This document shows, in pieces, positions 1-9,604 of a DNA stretch of 64,000 bases. Where the stretch lies: the NCBI GenBank assembly GCA_024196135.1, contig JAMQCK010000082.1:1-64000 (forward strand), written 5' to 3'. This stretch comes from Pleurotus ostreatus/Saccharomyces cerevisiae fusant (taxonomy: Eukaryota; Opisthokonta). The translations under genes and the position numbers were made by a program. The stretch's first letter is position 1; every line of letters starts with the position of its first letter. The notes under the pieces are model-generated. The model was not told where the DNA came from, made no database searches, and saw only the letters and a program-made list of their open reading frames with translations.

Positions 1-465
1 CGGCTCGAAGGCGGCGAGGAGGTCTTCGTAGAACAAGTTCTCCGTCTCAAAGGACGCAGCAGGCGTCGAACTCTGCGAGCTCTATGCGAGAACATGGTCT
101 TCCTCCTGCGTCTTAAACCATCTGAGCCTATGTACAAGGCCTGGGCAGCCCACTTCGCCCAGGCACAGCTTCTCCTATCCTCGCCGTCATTCTACGGGGT
201 AGCGGCACCGAAGGTCTTCGTCGACATGTCAGTGTGTGCTGCGATGTACGTGATGCAGTTTCCTGGCGAACTGATTATGCAGATCGCTGCTCGCGATGCT
301 GTACGCATGCTCTGTTCGCTTTGCTCGCTTTCGCCTCATACCTGCAATCTAAACCGCGCAATCGAGGCAGGCGTCTTCGAGCTGGTGATTGGCTATGCGC
401 GCACAGGACTCTCCTTAGGCGAAACGACGCCCGCGTACGACCTACTTCATGCATGGAATGCTTGA
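1..465 (+). CDS. 3' end of an unrecognised protein gene (partial)
   Basis: One frame is open from the first base to a stop at 463-465, giving the last 154 residues of a protein whose start lies left of the window. The segment is mixed in composition, with many Leu, Ala, Met and Cys and helix-like stretches (for example PGELIMQIAARDAVRMLCSL), and has no low-complexity bias, which argues for real coding. I recognise no domain; an all-helical repeat fold is possible but is only an impression. The internal ATG at 94 is unlikely to be the start because the frame is open upstream of it. Just downstream (466-560) a short stretch near the stop, containing GCATGCATGGAATGCTT, is repeated. Confidence 0.55.
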   Translation, partial: RLEGGEEVFVEQVLRLKGRSRRRTLRALCENMVFLLRLKPSEPMYKAWAAHFAQAQLLLSSPSFYGVAAPKVFVDMSVCAAMYVMQFPGELIMQIAARDAVRMLCSLCSLSPHTCNLNRAIEAGVFELVIGYARTGLSLGETTPAYDLLHAWNA

Positions 466-565
466 ACTGGCAGACGCGGTATATAAATCTATTCCCCCCC
501 CACTGCATGCATGGAATGCTTAGTAGATATGCACAGCAAAAGACATGAAAATGAGAGCGAAGGAA

Positions 566-698
566 GAAATACAATCTCTACAGTAATATGATAAAAAACT
601 ACAATCTCTAATATGATAAAAAACTACAATCTCTAATGCGATAAAAAACCACAATCTCTAATATGATGAAAAAACTACAATCTCTAATACAGTAAAAA
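566..698. repeat. AT-rich tandem repeat, unit about 27 nt
   Basis: About five head-to-tail copies of a unit containing ACTACAATCTCTAATATGAT followed by an A-run. Copies differ by single bases (TATG, TGCG, TACAG). It lies directly after the partial gene at the left edge and is much more AT-rich than its surroundings. Confidence 0.85.
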
Positions 699-712
699 AG
701 CGATCAGAAAGC

Positions 713-2199
713 TCACAACCTCGCCCGCCACCGACGCTCCTCCCGCCACCGACGCTCCTCCCGCCACCGACGCTCCTCCCGCCAGCCGCGCGCGTGCCAT
801 GTATGCGCGTCACTCGCGGGTGTCTTGTCTTCGTCGCTGAGTGGTCGCCGTGCAGATACGTTGTCGGCCCTCATCGAGGGCATATCGTTCACGCGCGCTT
901 CTTCTTCTCCGCCACCCCTTCCTAGCTCCCCTCGCCCGTCTCTTCCAAGCTCCCCTCGCCCGTCTCTTCCAAGCTCAGCCTCGTGGACACCGCCATCCGC
1001 CTCTGGCTCCCCTCGCTCGTCTCTTCCTAGCTCCCCTCGCCCGTCCCTTCCTAGCCCCCCTCGCCCGTCTCTTCCTAGCTCCCCTCGCCCGTCGCTTCCT
1101 AGCTCTCCTCGCCCGTCTCTCCCTAGCTCCCCTCGCTCGTCTCGTCGCCGATCCACTCCTGGCGGCGCCGCCCTCCACCCCCGCCCCCGCTCCGTATCGA
1201 TCTGGTAGATGAAGAATTTACCGACGGTGACGCGCTTCACGAGGCGGTAGATTCTGGGCGAGGTGAGGGGTTAGTGGCAGTCAAGTGGGGTTGCGGGAGC
1301 GGATGGATGGTGAGCAAAGGGGATGGATGGTGAGCGAAGGGGGTGGATGGTGAGCGAGGGAGGAGAGGGAACAGGCGATGAGAAGAGGATGGGGAGGAAA
1401 GAAGCGGGAGGGGAAGAAAGACGCGGCAGTGTCACTCACTCGTGATGCCACTCGTGCGGGAGAGAGGCGCTAGGGAGATGTTAGTTCGCGTTGGTGGGCC
1501 AGCGGGATGAGGGGGCGAAAATGCGACGAGGAAGGAAGAGGTGAACAAGAGGACTCGACCGAGGTCGAGCAGGAGAATTACGCTAGCCACCCACCGAAAA
1601 GCGTCCATATCCTCAAATGCAGCGGCGAAGCCTAAAAGAGGCACATCAGTAAGGAATGGCGGAGCGTCTTCGTGAGTAAAGGCGGTGATGAAAGAGCGAA
1701 GCGCATACATGCGGTAGGGATATGACGAGATGCGGATATTCAGGAAGGGACGACATGCAGATATTCAGGAAGGTCAGCTCACCAAAATTCCTCCCCTCCG
1801 CGCGCTCGTTGCTCGCGGCGATCCCCTCATCTATTCCGCGCCCTTCCCTTGCATCGTTTCCATCTAGCCCGCTCCTTGCTTCCTCACCCACCGACGCATC
1901 AGTCGAGCGCGCTCCGCCTTCCCCGCCGATCGACGATTCTTCGACTGATGTGTCGCCGACCGACGATGCTTCGACCGATGTGTGGCCTTCCACCCCCACC
2001 CCCACTGGCGGCCCCGCCCCCACCCCCACTGGCGGCCCCATCCCCGCTCCCACCGGCGGCCCTACCCCCACCCCCACCGGCGGCCCCACACACCACCCCC
2101 GCAGCCCCGGCACGCGCTGCGCCCCCAGGAGCGCGTCCACCCGCGCGAAGACGGCCGCGCGCGCGGATGGGGAGAGGGAGGGGTGGAAGGTGGCGAAGA
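713..2199 (-). CDS. Unrecognised multi-exon gene with two micro-exons (5' end unresolved)
   Basis: Minus-strand model: complement(join(713..1253,1440..1469,1595..1631,1783..2199)), plus unresolved upstream exon(s). The 2199 edge follows a clean acceptor (ACTAAC branch, then CCCCAG), so the start codon lies further upstream. The 37-nt and 30-nt exons are supported because the phases agree across all three introns (1, 2, 2) and each intron has a good branch site (TTACTGAT, GAACTAAC, CCACTAAC). The joined product reads NFGFAAAFEDMDAFR, then SLPHEWHHEIYRLVKR, then VTVGKFFIYQID. A low-complexity C-terminal tail follows, with octapeptide repeats (GELGRDGR type) and WREERR repeats encoded by minisatellites. 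A GPPVGVGV repeat lies in the 1783-2199 exon. I recognise no family. The tail may vary in length between strains because it is minisatellite DNA. Confidence 0.45.
720..788. repeat. 18-nt minisatellite (GCTCCTCCCGCCACCGAC)
   Basis: Three to four perfect or near-perfect copies of an 18-nt unit. On the minus strand it is in frame and encodes repeated WREERR at the C-terminus of the gene at 713-2199. Confidence 0.85.
921..1145. repeat. 24-nt minisatellite (CTCCCCTCGCCCGTC core)
   Basis: About nine copies of a 24-nt unit, CTCCCCTCGCCCGTCTCTTC with a CTAG-like end, one interrupted by a diverged copy near 980-1010. On the minus strand it encodes the GELGRDGR octapeptide repeats of the gene at 713-2199, so all copies keep frame. 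Confidence 0.85.
1983..2095. repeat. Minisatellite encoding GPPVGVGV-type repeats
   Basis: Four copies of a 24-27 nt unit (CCCCCACTGGCGGCCC type). It is in frame on the minus strand within the 1783-2199 exon, giving repeated PPVGVGVG or PPVGAGMG. Confidence 0.75.
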
Positions 2200-3720
2200 C
2201 TGGGGAGGAGGGTGAGTTAGTTTGAGGTGAGTGGGTTTGAGGTGAGTTGGTTTGAGGGTGGTGCAAGTTAGTGGGGAGGACTGGGCAGGCGAGGAGGTCG
2301 AGGTGAGGGTAGAGTAGAGCAAGTTGAGGGTAGAGAAGAAAGGGGGGAGAGCGGGGCGAAGGAAGATGGGAAGGAGGGAGGAGAGAGGGGGTGAGCGGGT
2401 GAGCGGGTGAGATAGGGACGGGCGGGGAGAGACAGGGACGAGCGGGGGGAGAGACTCAAAGATGTAGGCATGGGGTCATGGTATGAGAGAAGAAAGGGGG
2501 GAGAGCGGGGCGAAGGCAGGGTGAGAAGAGACGAAGAGGCGGGGCAAGGAAGGACGCACCGAAATGATGCACGGTCATTCGGGGCTGTGGGTATATGCGT
2601 CGTTTGTCGATGTGTGCGTTGGCTGGTTGCGGGTTCGGGTTATACCCGGTTGAGGGAGGAGCGCGGATAGACCACCAATCGCGTTAGCGAGCGCTTGAGA
2701 GGGGAGTCTGCGGCGCCTGAGAGGGGAGTCCGCAGCGCCTGAGAAAGGACGATGGTGAGCGAGCCCACGAGGATCAGGTAGAGTCGACGAGGACGATGGT
2801 GGCGAGAAAGAAGAAGATCAAGATAGATCGCCGACAGCACATATGCGCGGAGGGAAGCCGCGCCGTCATCGCCCACGGCTCACTGCCCGTCACCGAGTAT
2901 AGCAAGCTCATCATCGAGCTCGCCGCATGGCACCGCGCACAGCATTATATGGCAGGGGCATGCATGAGAAGCCTACTTGACGGGAGGCACGCTCGGGCCG
3001 GACGAGGTACGCATGCAAAGGACCACGATGGGTGATGATTGCGTGCAATGAACGCCGCAGATGAAGAACATGAAGGGTGTGAGTGCATATCGGAAGTTCA
3101 TATCTAGTCGCCTTGCGATGACTACGAGCAGACACTTCGTTTGCACGGCTGTACTTGACTCGATAGTCTCAAAAAGAGAGAGCGGCTACTTCGATGACCA
3201 GAGACGTAGAGAAAGGCCGGGCGACATCAGGTAGAGCATTGACCAAGTCGCCCGAGCTTGCTTGACGTACCCATGCCGACCTACATCATCAGCGAAGATT
3301 ATCCTGCCAAGAAGGAGCAATCATCCCAGCGGAAAACGCTGCTGTGTCAAGAAAGAAGCCCGGCATAGAGTTGTGTAGAGGTGCCTGTCAGCGAGGTAGA
3401 GGTGCTTGTCAGCGAGATAGAGTTGCGAAGGCACCGCGTATTGCAGGCAGATACGAGAGCCGAAGATGCCAGATATCATGTCATTGGGCAGATATACGGA
3501 AGGGATCGTCGTTGTCAAGCGTAATAGGGAGTCCACCGGCAGGGTGAGAGAGCGTTCGACATCGGAGGGTCCGTATATCATGGAGGCAGCGCGCTCCTAG
3601 AGCTAAAGACGCGCGACCGCCTCGAGGCTGGAGAGAGCGCGAAAGTTGAGCGGAGATTGAACCGAACGGCTCGACATGGCGGGAGGAAGACGGAGGTGTC
3701 CTGACACGTGGCCGTCCTTT
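2200..3720. other. No confident gene; probable intron or 5' part of the minus-strand gene
   Basis: The part next to 2199 is pyrimidine-rich on the minus strand (2200-2600) and reads like a long intron or untranslated leader. Between 2640 and 2880 the minus strand has a hydrophobic open frame (YVLSAIYLDLLLS) that could be an upstream exon, but I could not find a splice chain that holds phase. Between 2690 and 2740 a 24-nt segment (GAGAGGGGAGTCTGCGGCGC type) is duplicated. From 3380 to 3420 a short segment (GAGGTGCTTGTCAGCGAGAT type) is repeated three times. I see nothing else assignable. Confidence 0.3.
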
Positions 3721-4693
3721 CGGCAATTAGACCTGCTCAATTCTCAAACATCGCGGAATTCCCAGAAAGGAAGGCGAGGTGTCGCGGCGCGCTTTTGGGC
3801 CCTTTCCGTCCGCGCATGGCGTCCCAAATTCGAGGAAAGTACACAACAATCGATGATTAATCGAGTTGAATCTCTATGTCGAGTTTGGTGACCGTAGCGT
3901 GAGTGCGCGCCCCGCAAATCCGCTCGAAGTGGTCGGGCGGACGCACGGCTTGCCTAAAATGGTAGCAGCCATCTCCGAACGCTGTCTCTGCCCTTCGCCG
4001 TCACGCAGGGGCGTCGGACGCCTTCGAAATTATCATAGTCATCAAGAAGGAATTATTCCGGACTATCCTGCGATGTTTTTTGAGCATGGCTGCATTGCGG
4101 CAAGCAGAATAGCCTTCAGACTGGATTAAGTCTCTCAAGCGATGCATTTAAGGACAGAAGGTGCGGGAAGGCTTCCTCTCGCCCACAGACTATGTATAGT
4201 AATGCATAATGAGGCTGAGCTGGTAGCTCTTTTGGAATATATAGCAGGAGCTCTATAAATCGTGTTGCAGCACCAGAAATGGCCAGAATGTCAGTGAGAG
4301 GTCTTGGCGAGCTGTGGTTTGTTTTGGGGGGCCAAAGAGCGGTCCTAGGTAGATTATATGTATTCCTTCTTGGTGACTATGATGATTTCAAAGGCGCCAG
4401 AAACCCCTGCGTGACGGCGAAGGGCAGAGACAGCGTTCGGAGATGGCTGTTGCCATTTTAGGCAAGCCTTGCGTCCGCTCGACCACTTCGAGCGGATTTG
4501 CGGGGCGCGCACTCACACTGCGATCACCAAACTCGGTATAGAGATTCAACTCGATTTATCATCGATTGTTATGTCCTTTCCTCGAATTTGGGACGTCATG
4601 CTCGGACGGAAAGGGCCCAAAAGCGCGCCGCGGCACCTCGCCTTCCTTTCTGGGAATTTTGCGATTTTTGAGAATTGAGCAGGTCTATTGCCG
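3721..4693. mobile_element. Foldback-type element with about 330-bp inverted arms
   Basis: The left arm (about 3721-4053) and right arm (about 4362-4693) are close reverse complements. Outer ends are CGGCAATTAGACCTGCTCAA on the left and, read inward from the right, CGGCAATAGACCTGCTCAAT. Inner ends meet at AAGAAGGAA and TTCCTTCTT. The arms differ by scattered substitutions and small indels (for example CATGGCGTCCC against CATGACGTCCC). The loop of about 310 bp has TATA-like ATATATAGCAG and CTATAAATC but no long open frame. I saw no clear target-site duplication and no transposase, so a non-autonomous DNA transposon or foldback element fits best. A local inverted duplication is the alternative. 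Confidence 0.75.
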
Positions 4694-4974
4694 CTCCGCC
4701 CTCTCCTCCCTGCCCCTCTCCTTCCTCGCTAGCTCCCTCGTCCCCTTACACACCGTCAGACCCTCTGCCCGCAAGATCAGTCAAATCGCATCTGCCCGCA
4801 AAATCAGTCGAATCGCAATAGTCTAATCAACCAACAAACCCAATTGCCTTTATATACTGGTACACCGTACACGAACGACGAGGGAGGATAAGTATTGGAT
4901 GAGGAGGTCATGTAAGGACCACACGCGATGGTCATCGTCGAGCTGCGCTACCCGACGCGTCGAGCTGCGCGGCG

Positions 4975-5165
4975 AGCAGCACTATGCACCGCGGCGCGAC
5001 GCAACGAGCAGCGCTATGCACCGCGGCGCGACGCAACAAGCAGCGCTACCCGACACGGCGAGAAAGACGAGCGAGGAATAAGTAAAGCGCAACACGTCGC
5101 GAGGAATAAGTAAGGCGCAACGCGTCGCGAGGATAAGTAAAGCGCAACACGTCGCAAGGAGGGTG
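4975..5165. repeat. Two adjacent minisatellites
   Basis: First, two copies of a unit containing TGCACCGCGGCGCGACGCAA. Next, at 5075-5160, three copies of a 27-28 nt unit containing GGAATAAGTAAAGCGCAACA, with small changes. A second pair of repeats (GCCGGCGGTGAG) follows at 5216-5310. Confidence 0.75.
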
Positions 5166-5557
5166 TTTGTGTGAATATACGGAGCGTAACATACTTGGAC
5201 ACGCCGGCGCTGTGGCCGGCGGTGAGTGAAGCAATCGTCCCATGGCTGGCGATGAGTGAAGCACTCATGGCTGGCGGTGAGCGGACACGCCGGCGCTACG
5301 GCCGGCGGTGAGCGAACACGCTTGACGAGGGGAAGGTCAAGAAGATAAAGCACGAAGAGGTCATAAGATAAAGCACGAAGAGGTTAAGAGATGCAGTCAA
5401 GGGAGATGTATGCGGACAAAGAAATAGATGCAAGCGAGGGGATGAGGGCGTGAGCATAAGTACGAGGACCCAAAGATGGAATGTATGCATGCGAGACCAA
5501 TGAGAAGCAGGTGTCCGAGAGAGCGATGTCCGAGGCGAGGGATGATGGAAACGTCGT

Positions 5558-5628
5558 ATGCGACACCAGGTGAGGCGCCGTATGCGACGCCAGGTGAGAC
5601 GCCGTATGCGACGCCGAGATGAGCGTAG
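5558..5628. repeat. About 24-nt tandem repeat
   Basis: Three copies of a unit with GCCGTATGCGACGCCAGGTG, differing at one or two bases. It lies about 300 bp downstream of the secreted-precursor gene on its 3' side. Confidence 0.75.
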
Positions 5629-5913
5629 GGTGGCGGGGAGATGAGGCAAGGGGGAGCGGGGAGATGTCATGGGAGGTAGACGACGGGTGGATAGGAGGAG
5701 GAAGATGACGGGTGGACGGGGGGTTGGTGAGGGCGGGCGACGAGGGCGGAGGGCGAGCGATGAGGACGACGTCGGGAGCAGGGGGTGATGACGACGACAT
5801 TGGGAGGCAGAATTGACCAACGAGGGCGGGGCGAGCGGTGGTCGAAGACGACGTGAGCAGCGGTGGCGACAATCAGCGGCGTGATCTACGCCTCAGCCTC
5901 CTCGCGGCGCACT

Positions 5914-6870
5914 CTACGCCTCAACCTCCTCCCTCCGCCAATCGTTGGTGCGGAACCCCGGCTCGCGCTTCCAATCGTTGGTCCTGAACCCTGCCTCCCG
6001 CTTCCAATCATTCGTCCGAAACCCGCGGGCCTCCTCCTCAGGTCCGCGCTTCCACGACGGGCTCTTCACCTGCGGCTCAGGCTCGCGACGCCAGTCGTTG
6101 GTGCGATATTGGCGCTCCTCGACGCCCTCCGTGTGGGACTCGACGTCCTCCGCGCGAGACTCAACGCCCTCCTCCTCCCGCTTCCAATCATTCGTCCTGA
6201 ACCCAGCTTCCCTCTTCCAATCGTTGGTGCGATATTGTCGCTCCTCAACGTCCTCCTCCCGCCTCCAGTCACTCGTCCGGAACCCAGCTTCCCTCTTCCA
6301 ATCATTCGTCCTAAACCCGCGGGCCTCCTCCTCGGGCTCGCGCTTCCACGACGGGCTCTTCACCTGCGGGTCGCGGCGCCAGTCGTTCGTCCTGAACCCT
6401 GGTTCGCGCTTCCAGTCATTCGTCCTAAACCCGCGTGCTTCCTCCTCAGGTGAGCGACGCCAGTCGTTCGTGCGGAACCCGCGCGCGTCTACGTCGGCTT
6501 CGGGTGCGGGCTGGGAGAAAGGTTGATTAGCGTTGGGTCATGAGGGAGGTCAGAGTTGGGTCATGAGGGAAAGGGAGAACGGTGAGAAAGGGGGGAGGGG
6601 TGAGAGGAGTGGAGGGGGCGGAGATGGATGAGAGGGGAGGGAGGAGAGTGGAGGGGGCGAGAGGGTAGGGTAGAGGGGAGGCGAGAGGGGAAAGTGGAGG
6701 CTGAAGGGGAGGAGAGGCGGAGGTAGACCGGGGTCGACGAGGGAGTACGGGGAGGAACGCGCGCAGCGGACAAAGGGCGAACGAGGAAACCCCAAACTCA
6801 CCACGGGCGATCCAACGGCAGCAGACGCGAGCAGCGCGGCCGCGAAGGCGAGAATGTGGTCGAGGCGCAT
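5914..6870 (-). CDS. Secreted Kex2-processed repeat peptide precursor (KEP-like)
   Basis: Model complement(join(5914..6510,6802..6870)), 221 residues, phase-0 intron of 291 nt (GTGAGT donor, CGCTAATC branch, CTCCCAG acceptor). Exon 1 is almost exactly a signal peptide (MRLDHILAFAAALLASAAVG). The secreted part is a string of short blocks ending in KR or RR. Eleven blocks end in a core of RTNDW type (mostly GFRTNDW, one GFRTSDW, two QYRTNDW) and two end in SPSW. After each dibasic site the next block starts with an acidic or small-residue spacer (EA, EP, EE, DP, GP, SP). Known biology: Kex2 cuts after KR/RR in the Golgi, and dipeptidyl aminopeptidases trim X-Ala/X-Pro spacers, as in yeast alpha-factor. 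Fungal KEPs and dikaritin RiPP precursors share this plan. Inferred product: several copies of a heptapeptide, role unknown (signal, RiPP or effector). Repeats use different synonymous codons (TTC/TTT, CGC/AGG, AAC/AAT), which supports selection on the peptide. No UstYa-like modifying gene was seen nearby. Confidence 0.78.
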
Positions 6871-7130
6871 GGTGAGGTGTAGTGGGTGGTGTCGGTGCGG
6901 TAGGGGAAGGGATATGAGGACAAAGGTCGTCGGGCGTCAGTCAATGACGCGGCGGTCGGTGATCGAGGACGGGGCGATAGCTCGATTCAGTACAAGGAGG
7001 ACGAGACGTTATCTGTCGACGGGTACAGGCCTATATCAGGTCGAGAGTGGGCTTATCGGGGAGGACTGCCAACGGGCAACCTCAATCAGCGTCGGCGGGG
7101 CAGAAAGGGCGGTCGCATCGCCGCGCGGCG

Positions 7131-7140
7131 CCTTATATAC
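7131..7140 (-). promoter_or_regulatory. TATA-like box upstream of the KEP-like gene
   Basis: On the minus strand this reads GTATATAAGG, about 260 nt upstream of the precursor's ATG at 6870. It is the only strong TATA-like match in that flank. Position suggests a core promoter with a long leader; transcription start evidence is lacking. Confidence 0.4.
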
Positions 7141-8020
7141 GACGCACTGCCCCGCCCCTTATGCGGTACGTCGTTCCGGCCCTGTCGCCGTCACCGGGAC
7201 CTGTCTGCCCATTTACTCGGCCCTGTCTTGTCAGGTTCAGGGCGGATGCGTATATGGGCCGGGGGTTCCGGGATCACGCAGACTGCGCGTGGTCTACACG
7301 GTGTATTGAACGGCGCATACAAAACAGAGACCACGGAGTGCGTCCGCCCGACACAGAACTGCGACATGCGCCCGAGAACGCAGTCCAAACACACCAGCGC
7401 GCAGTGCCGAGTCCGGCGGAGGCGACAAGGCGGCGCCAGTCAGGGGCAAGAAACCAGGAAGCGACCACAGAAAGACAGCCATCGGACACGCACCCAAGGC
7501 TTCGAAAGCTCCGCCCTGGCCCTGATCGGCGGGTGCCTGGCGGGCGGGGCGGGGAATTTCGGTTACCTATTTCTGGGCGGGTGTTCTGTGTCGCGTTCAC
7601 CCATCGAGAGTACACGAGAGGTAAAGGGAGAGTAGTAGGAGAAGGGCAAAGACTAGAAGGACTAGGGAGAGGCCAAGACGCACCACGCATCGAATGGGTC
7701 GCGGAAAACGACGATAGCGCGGCTCGGCGGAAATGACGCACGCGTCATCGGCGAATGCCGGTAAGTAGGGTGGAAGTATCGAGTCGGTCCGATGCTGCTG
7801 CCGTCCGGTGTCTCTGCCGCTGGTTGTTGGCTGCCGCTGCTGCTGTTAATCTTTTGCTGGTCGCTGCGCTCAGAGCCAGGATCGCTGTCGCGCATCCCTC
7901 GTGCTTCCTGCCTTCGAGATCGCTGCCATTGCCCTTTCATGCTGCTTTCATGAGCGTCGCGGTGCCTTCATGTCCATGGTGACGGCAATTTATGGCCAGG
8001 AACGCGTTTGTCGTGACGCA
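7141..8020. other. No gene assigned
   Basis: Overlapping open frames exist on both strands in this GC-rich stretch, but none shows a domain, a phase-consistent splice chain or a start in good context. It may hold upstream regulatory DNA of the KEP-like gene. Confidence 0.3.
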
Positions 8021-8039
8021 CCGAGGAGGCACGGAGGAG

Positions 8040-8185
8040 GCGCGGAGGAGGCATGCTGGCTGCGAGGACGAGGCATGGTGGCTGGGAGAAGACGCGTTGG
8101 CTGGGTGAAGACTCATTGGTTGGGTGAAGACGCATTGGCTGGGAGAAGACGCATTATTGACTGCGAGGAATGGTGGCTGGGAGCG
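8040..8185. repeat. About 21-nt minisatellite (GAAGACGCATTGGCTGGG)
   Basis: Four to five imperfect copies of GAAGACGCATTGGCTGGGTG, flanked by two longer copies of a segment containing GAGGCATGGTGGCTGGGAG. It opens a run of minisatellites that reaches 10.4 kb. Confidence 0.75.
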
Positions 8186-8454
8186 ATGATCAGCAGTGAG
8201 TTAGTCTTGTCCTGCTGAAAGGGACGCGGAATGGTGGCTGATACCCCAGGCATCGAGCGGGCTTGCCATTGGTACTGAACAAGGTCACGGCGCGCCACAG
8301 GAGTTTGAAGGTCTAACTACGCGATGACGCACCGAGGACAGGAAGATTCCAGTCAATCGATCACCGATTTCGAGTAGATGGGCACGTTAACTCGAGTAGT
8401 TAGTAGATCATCTGGTAGATGGGCCCGTTAGCGAGACTGGGCACAGACGCGGCG

Positions 8455-8535
8455 CCGCATCCGATGCTGCCATGCGGCTCTGCGACCGATGCTGCCAGGC
8501 GGCTCTGCGTCGGATGCTGCCAGGCGAATCTGCGA
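8455..8535. repeat. 24-nt minisatellite (GATGCTGCCAGGCGGCTCTGC)
   Basis: Three copies of a unit like CGATGCTGCCAGGCGGCTCT, spaced 24 nt, with a few substitutions. Confidence 0.75.
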
Positions 8536-8671
8536 CCGTGGTATCTCTCGGCGCGATGCCGCCACACCGTCGACTCTTCTTGAGAGACATCCGATCGCGC
8601 TTCGCGTCTTCTCAGACAGCGTCGGGTCCAACTGCTCCCCTTCACACCGACGTCCTCCTCGTTCTGCTCGA

Positions 8672-8805
8672 TGTCCTCCTCTCGATGTCTAACCACCTTC
8701 TCGATGTCTAACCACCTTCCCGCTGACCAACCACCTTCTCCATGTCCAACCACCTTCTCCATGTCCAACCACCTTCTCGATGTCCAACCACCTTCTCCAT
8801 GTCTG
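8672..8805. repeat. 18-nt minisatellite (CCAACCACCTTCTCCATG)
   Basis: About seven copies of an 18-nt unit alternating CTCGATGTC and CTCCATGTC between CAACCACCTT blocks. Confidence 0.85.
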
Positions 8806-8877
8806 CTCAGCAGCTCTATCATCTCCATATTTGACGCCATCCATCACCTGTCCGCGTCGCCATGCGCCCACGTCGGT

Positions 8878-8995
8878 TCTGTCTCGCAGTTGCGTGTCGA
8901 TTTTGTCTCGCAGTTGCGCGTCGATCCTGTCTCGCAGTTGCGTGTCGATCCTGTCTCGCAGTTGCGTGTCGATCCTGTCTCGCAGTTGCTATCGC
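8878..8995. repeat. 24-nt minisatellite (GTCTCGCAGTTGCGTGTCGA)
   Basis: Five copies of GTCTCGCAGTTGCGTGTCGA followed by TCCT (or TTTT), spaced exactly 24 nt, nearly perfect. Confidence 0.9.
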
Positions 8996-9134
8996 GCTTG
9001 ACGCGTCTGTTCATCTGCTACCATCCTCGATGGCTCTGTTCATCTGCTGCCGTCTTCGATGCCTCTGTTCATCTGCTACCGTCTTCGATGTCTCTCGTCT
9101 CTGCTCAGCTTCTCGTATTTGGCACTTCTGACCA

Positions 9135-9305
9135 ACTTCTACCACTCGGTACGTCTGATCGTTTTCTCCCAATCGTCTCGTCTGATCAACTTCTCCCACT
9201 CGGTACGTCTGATCAACTTCTCCCACTCGGTAGTACGTCTGATCGTTTTCTCCCAATCGTCGCGTCTGATCATTTTCTCCCACTCGGTACGTCTGATCAA
9301 CTTCA
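9135..9305. repeat. About 27-nt minisatellite (CGTCTGATCAACTTCTCCCA)
   Basis: About six copies of CGTCTGATCAACTTCTCCCA plus CTCGGTA, with an alternating variant TCGTTTTCTCCCAATCG. A related longer repeat (ATCTGCTACCGTCTTCGATG) precedes it at 9010-9090. Confidence 0.85.
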
Positions 9306-9427
9306 CCAAATGGACGCATCTGCTAATGTGGCTGCCGCCACGCGGCGCGTCTGCAAATGTGACTGCCGCCACCCGACGCGTCTGCAAATCAATCTGACGT
9401 CTCAAAACTCGAAGATCCATCTGTTGC

Positions 9428-9575
9428 CGCGTGTCATGCTCGGCAGCTACTTACCATGCTCTGCAGCTACCATGCCCGCGCGACATGCTCGGCAGCTACC
9501 GTGCCCACGCGTCATGCTCGGCAGCTACTATGCCCACGCATCATGCTCGCAGCTACAATGCCCACGCGTCTGACG
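9428..9575. repeat. Minisatellite (CATGCTCGGCAGCTACCATG)
   Basis: Five copies of a 26-30 nt unit with CATGCTCGGCAGCTAC and CCCACGCGT. Copies differ in length by a few bases. Confidence 0.8.
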
Positions 9576-9604
9576 CGTCTCTGCCTTGGACGCGCGCCGC
9601 AGCG

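Larger units (their letters stand above)
4694..5913. other. Intergenic with minisatellites; no gene seen
   Basis: This holds the downstream flank of the secreted-precursor gene. Open frames here are proline/serine-rich readings of simple-sequence DNA. Two tandem repeats are listed separately. I see no splice chain or conserved motif that supports a gene. Confidence 0.4.

Noticed and set aside
4200..4270. tRNA-derived or SINE-like sequence in the loop of the foldback element
   Set aside because: GGTAGCTCTTTTGG loosely resembles part of a tRNA, but I could not find a matching B box or fold a cloverleaf. No tRNA or rRNA gene was recognised anywhere in the window.
5863..6526. Plus-strand open frames opposite the KEP-like gene
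   Set aside because: They are shadows of the repeated minus-strand coding sequence. The minus strand has the signal peptide, the intron and the dibasic-site logic.
8671..9573. 300-codon plus-strand frame over the minisatellite run
   Set aside because: It is made of successive unrelated tandem repeats with no domain, signal peptide or splice support, and frames are also open on the other strand.
8878..9575. CRISPR-like array of direct repeats
   Set aside because: Units are contiguous with no unique spacers of constant length, and the genome is eukaryotic; these are minisatellites.
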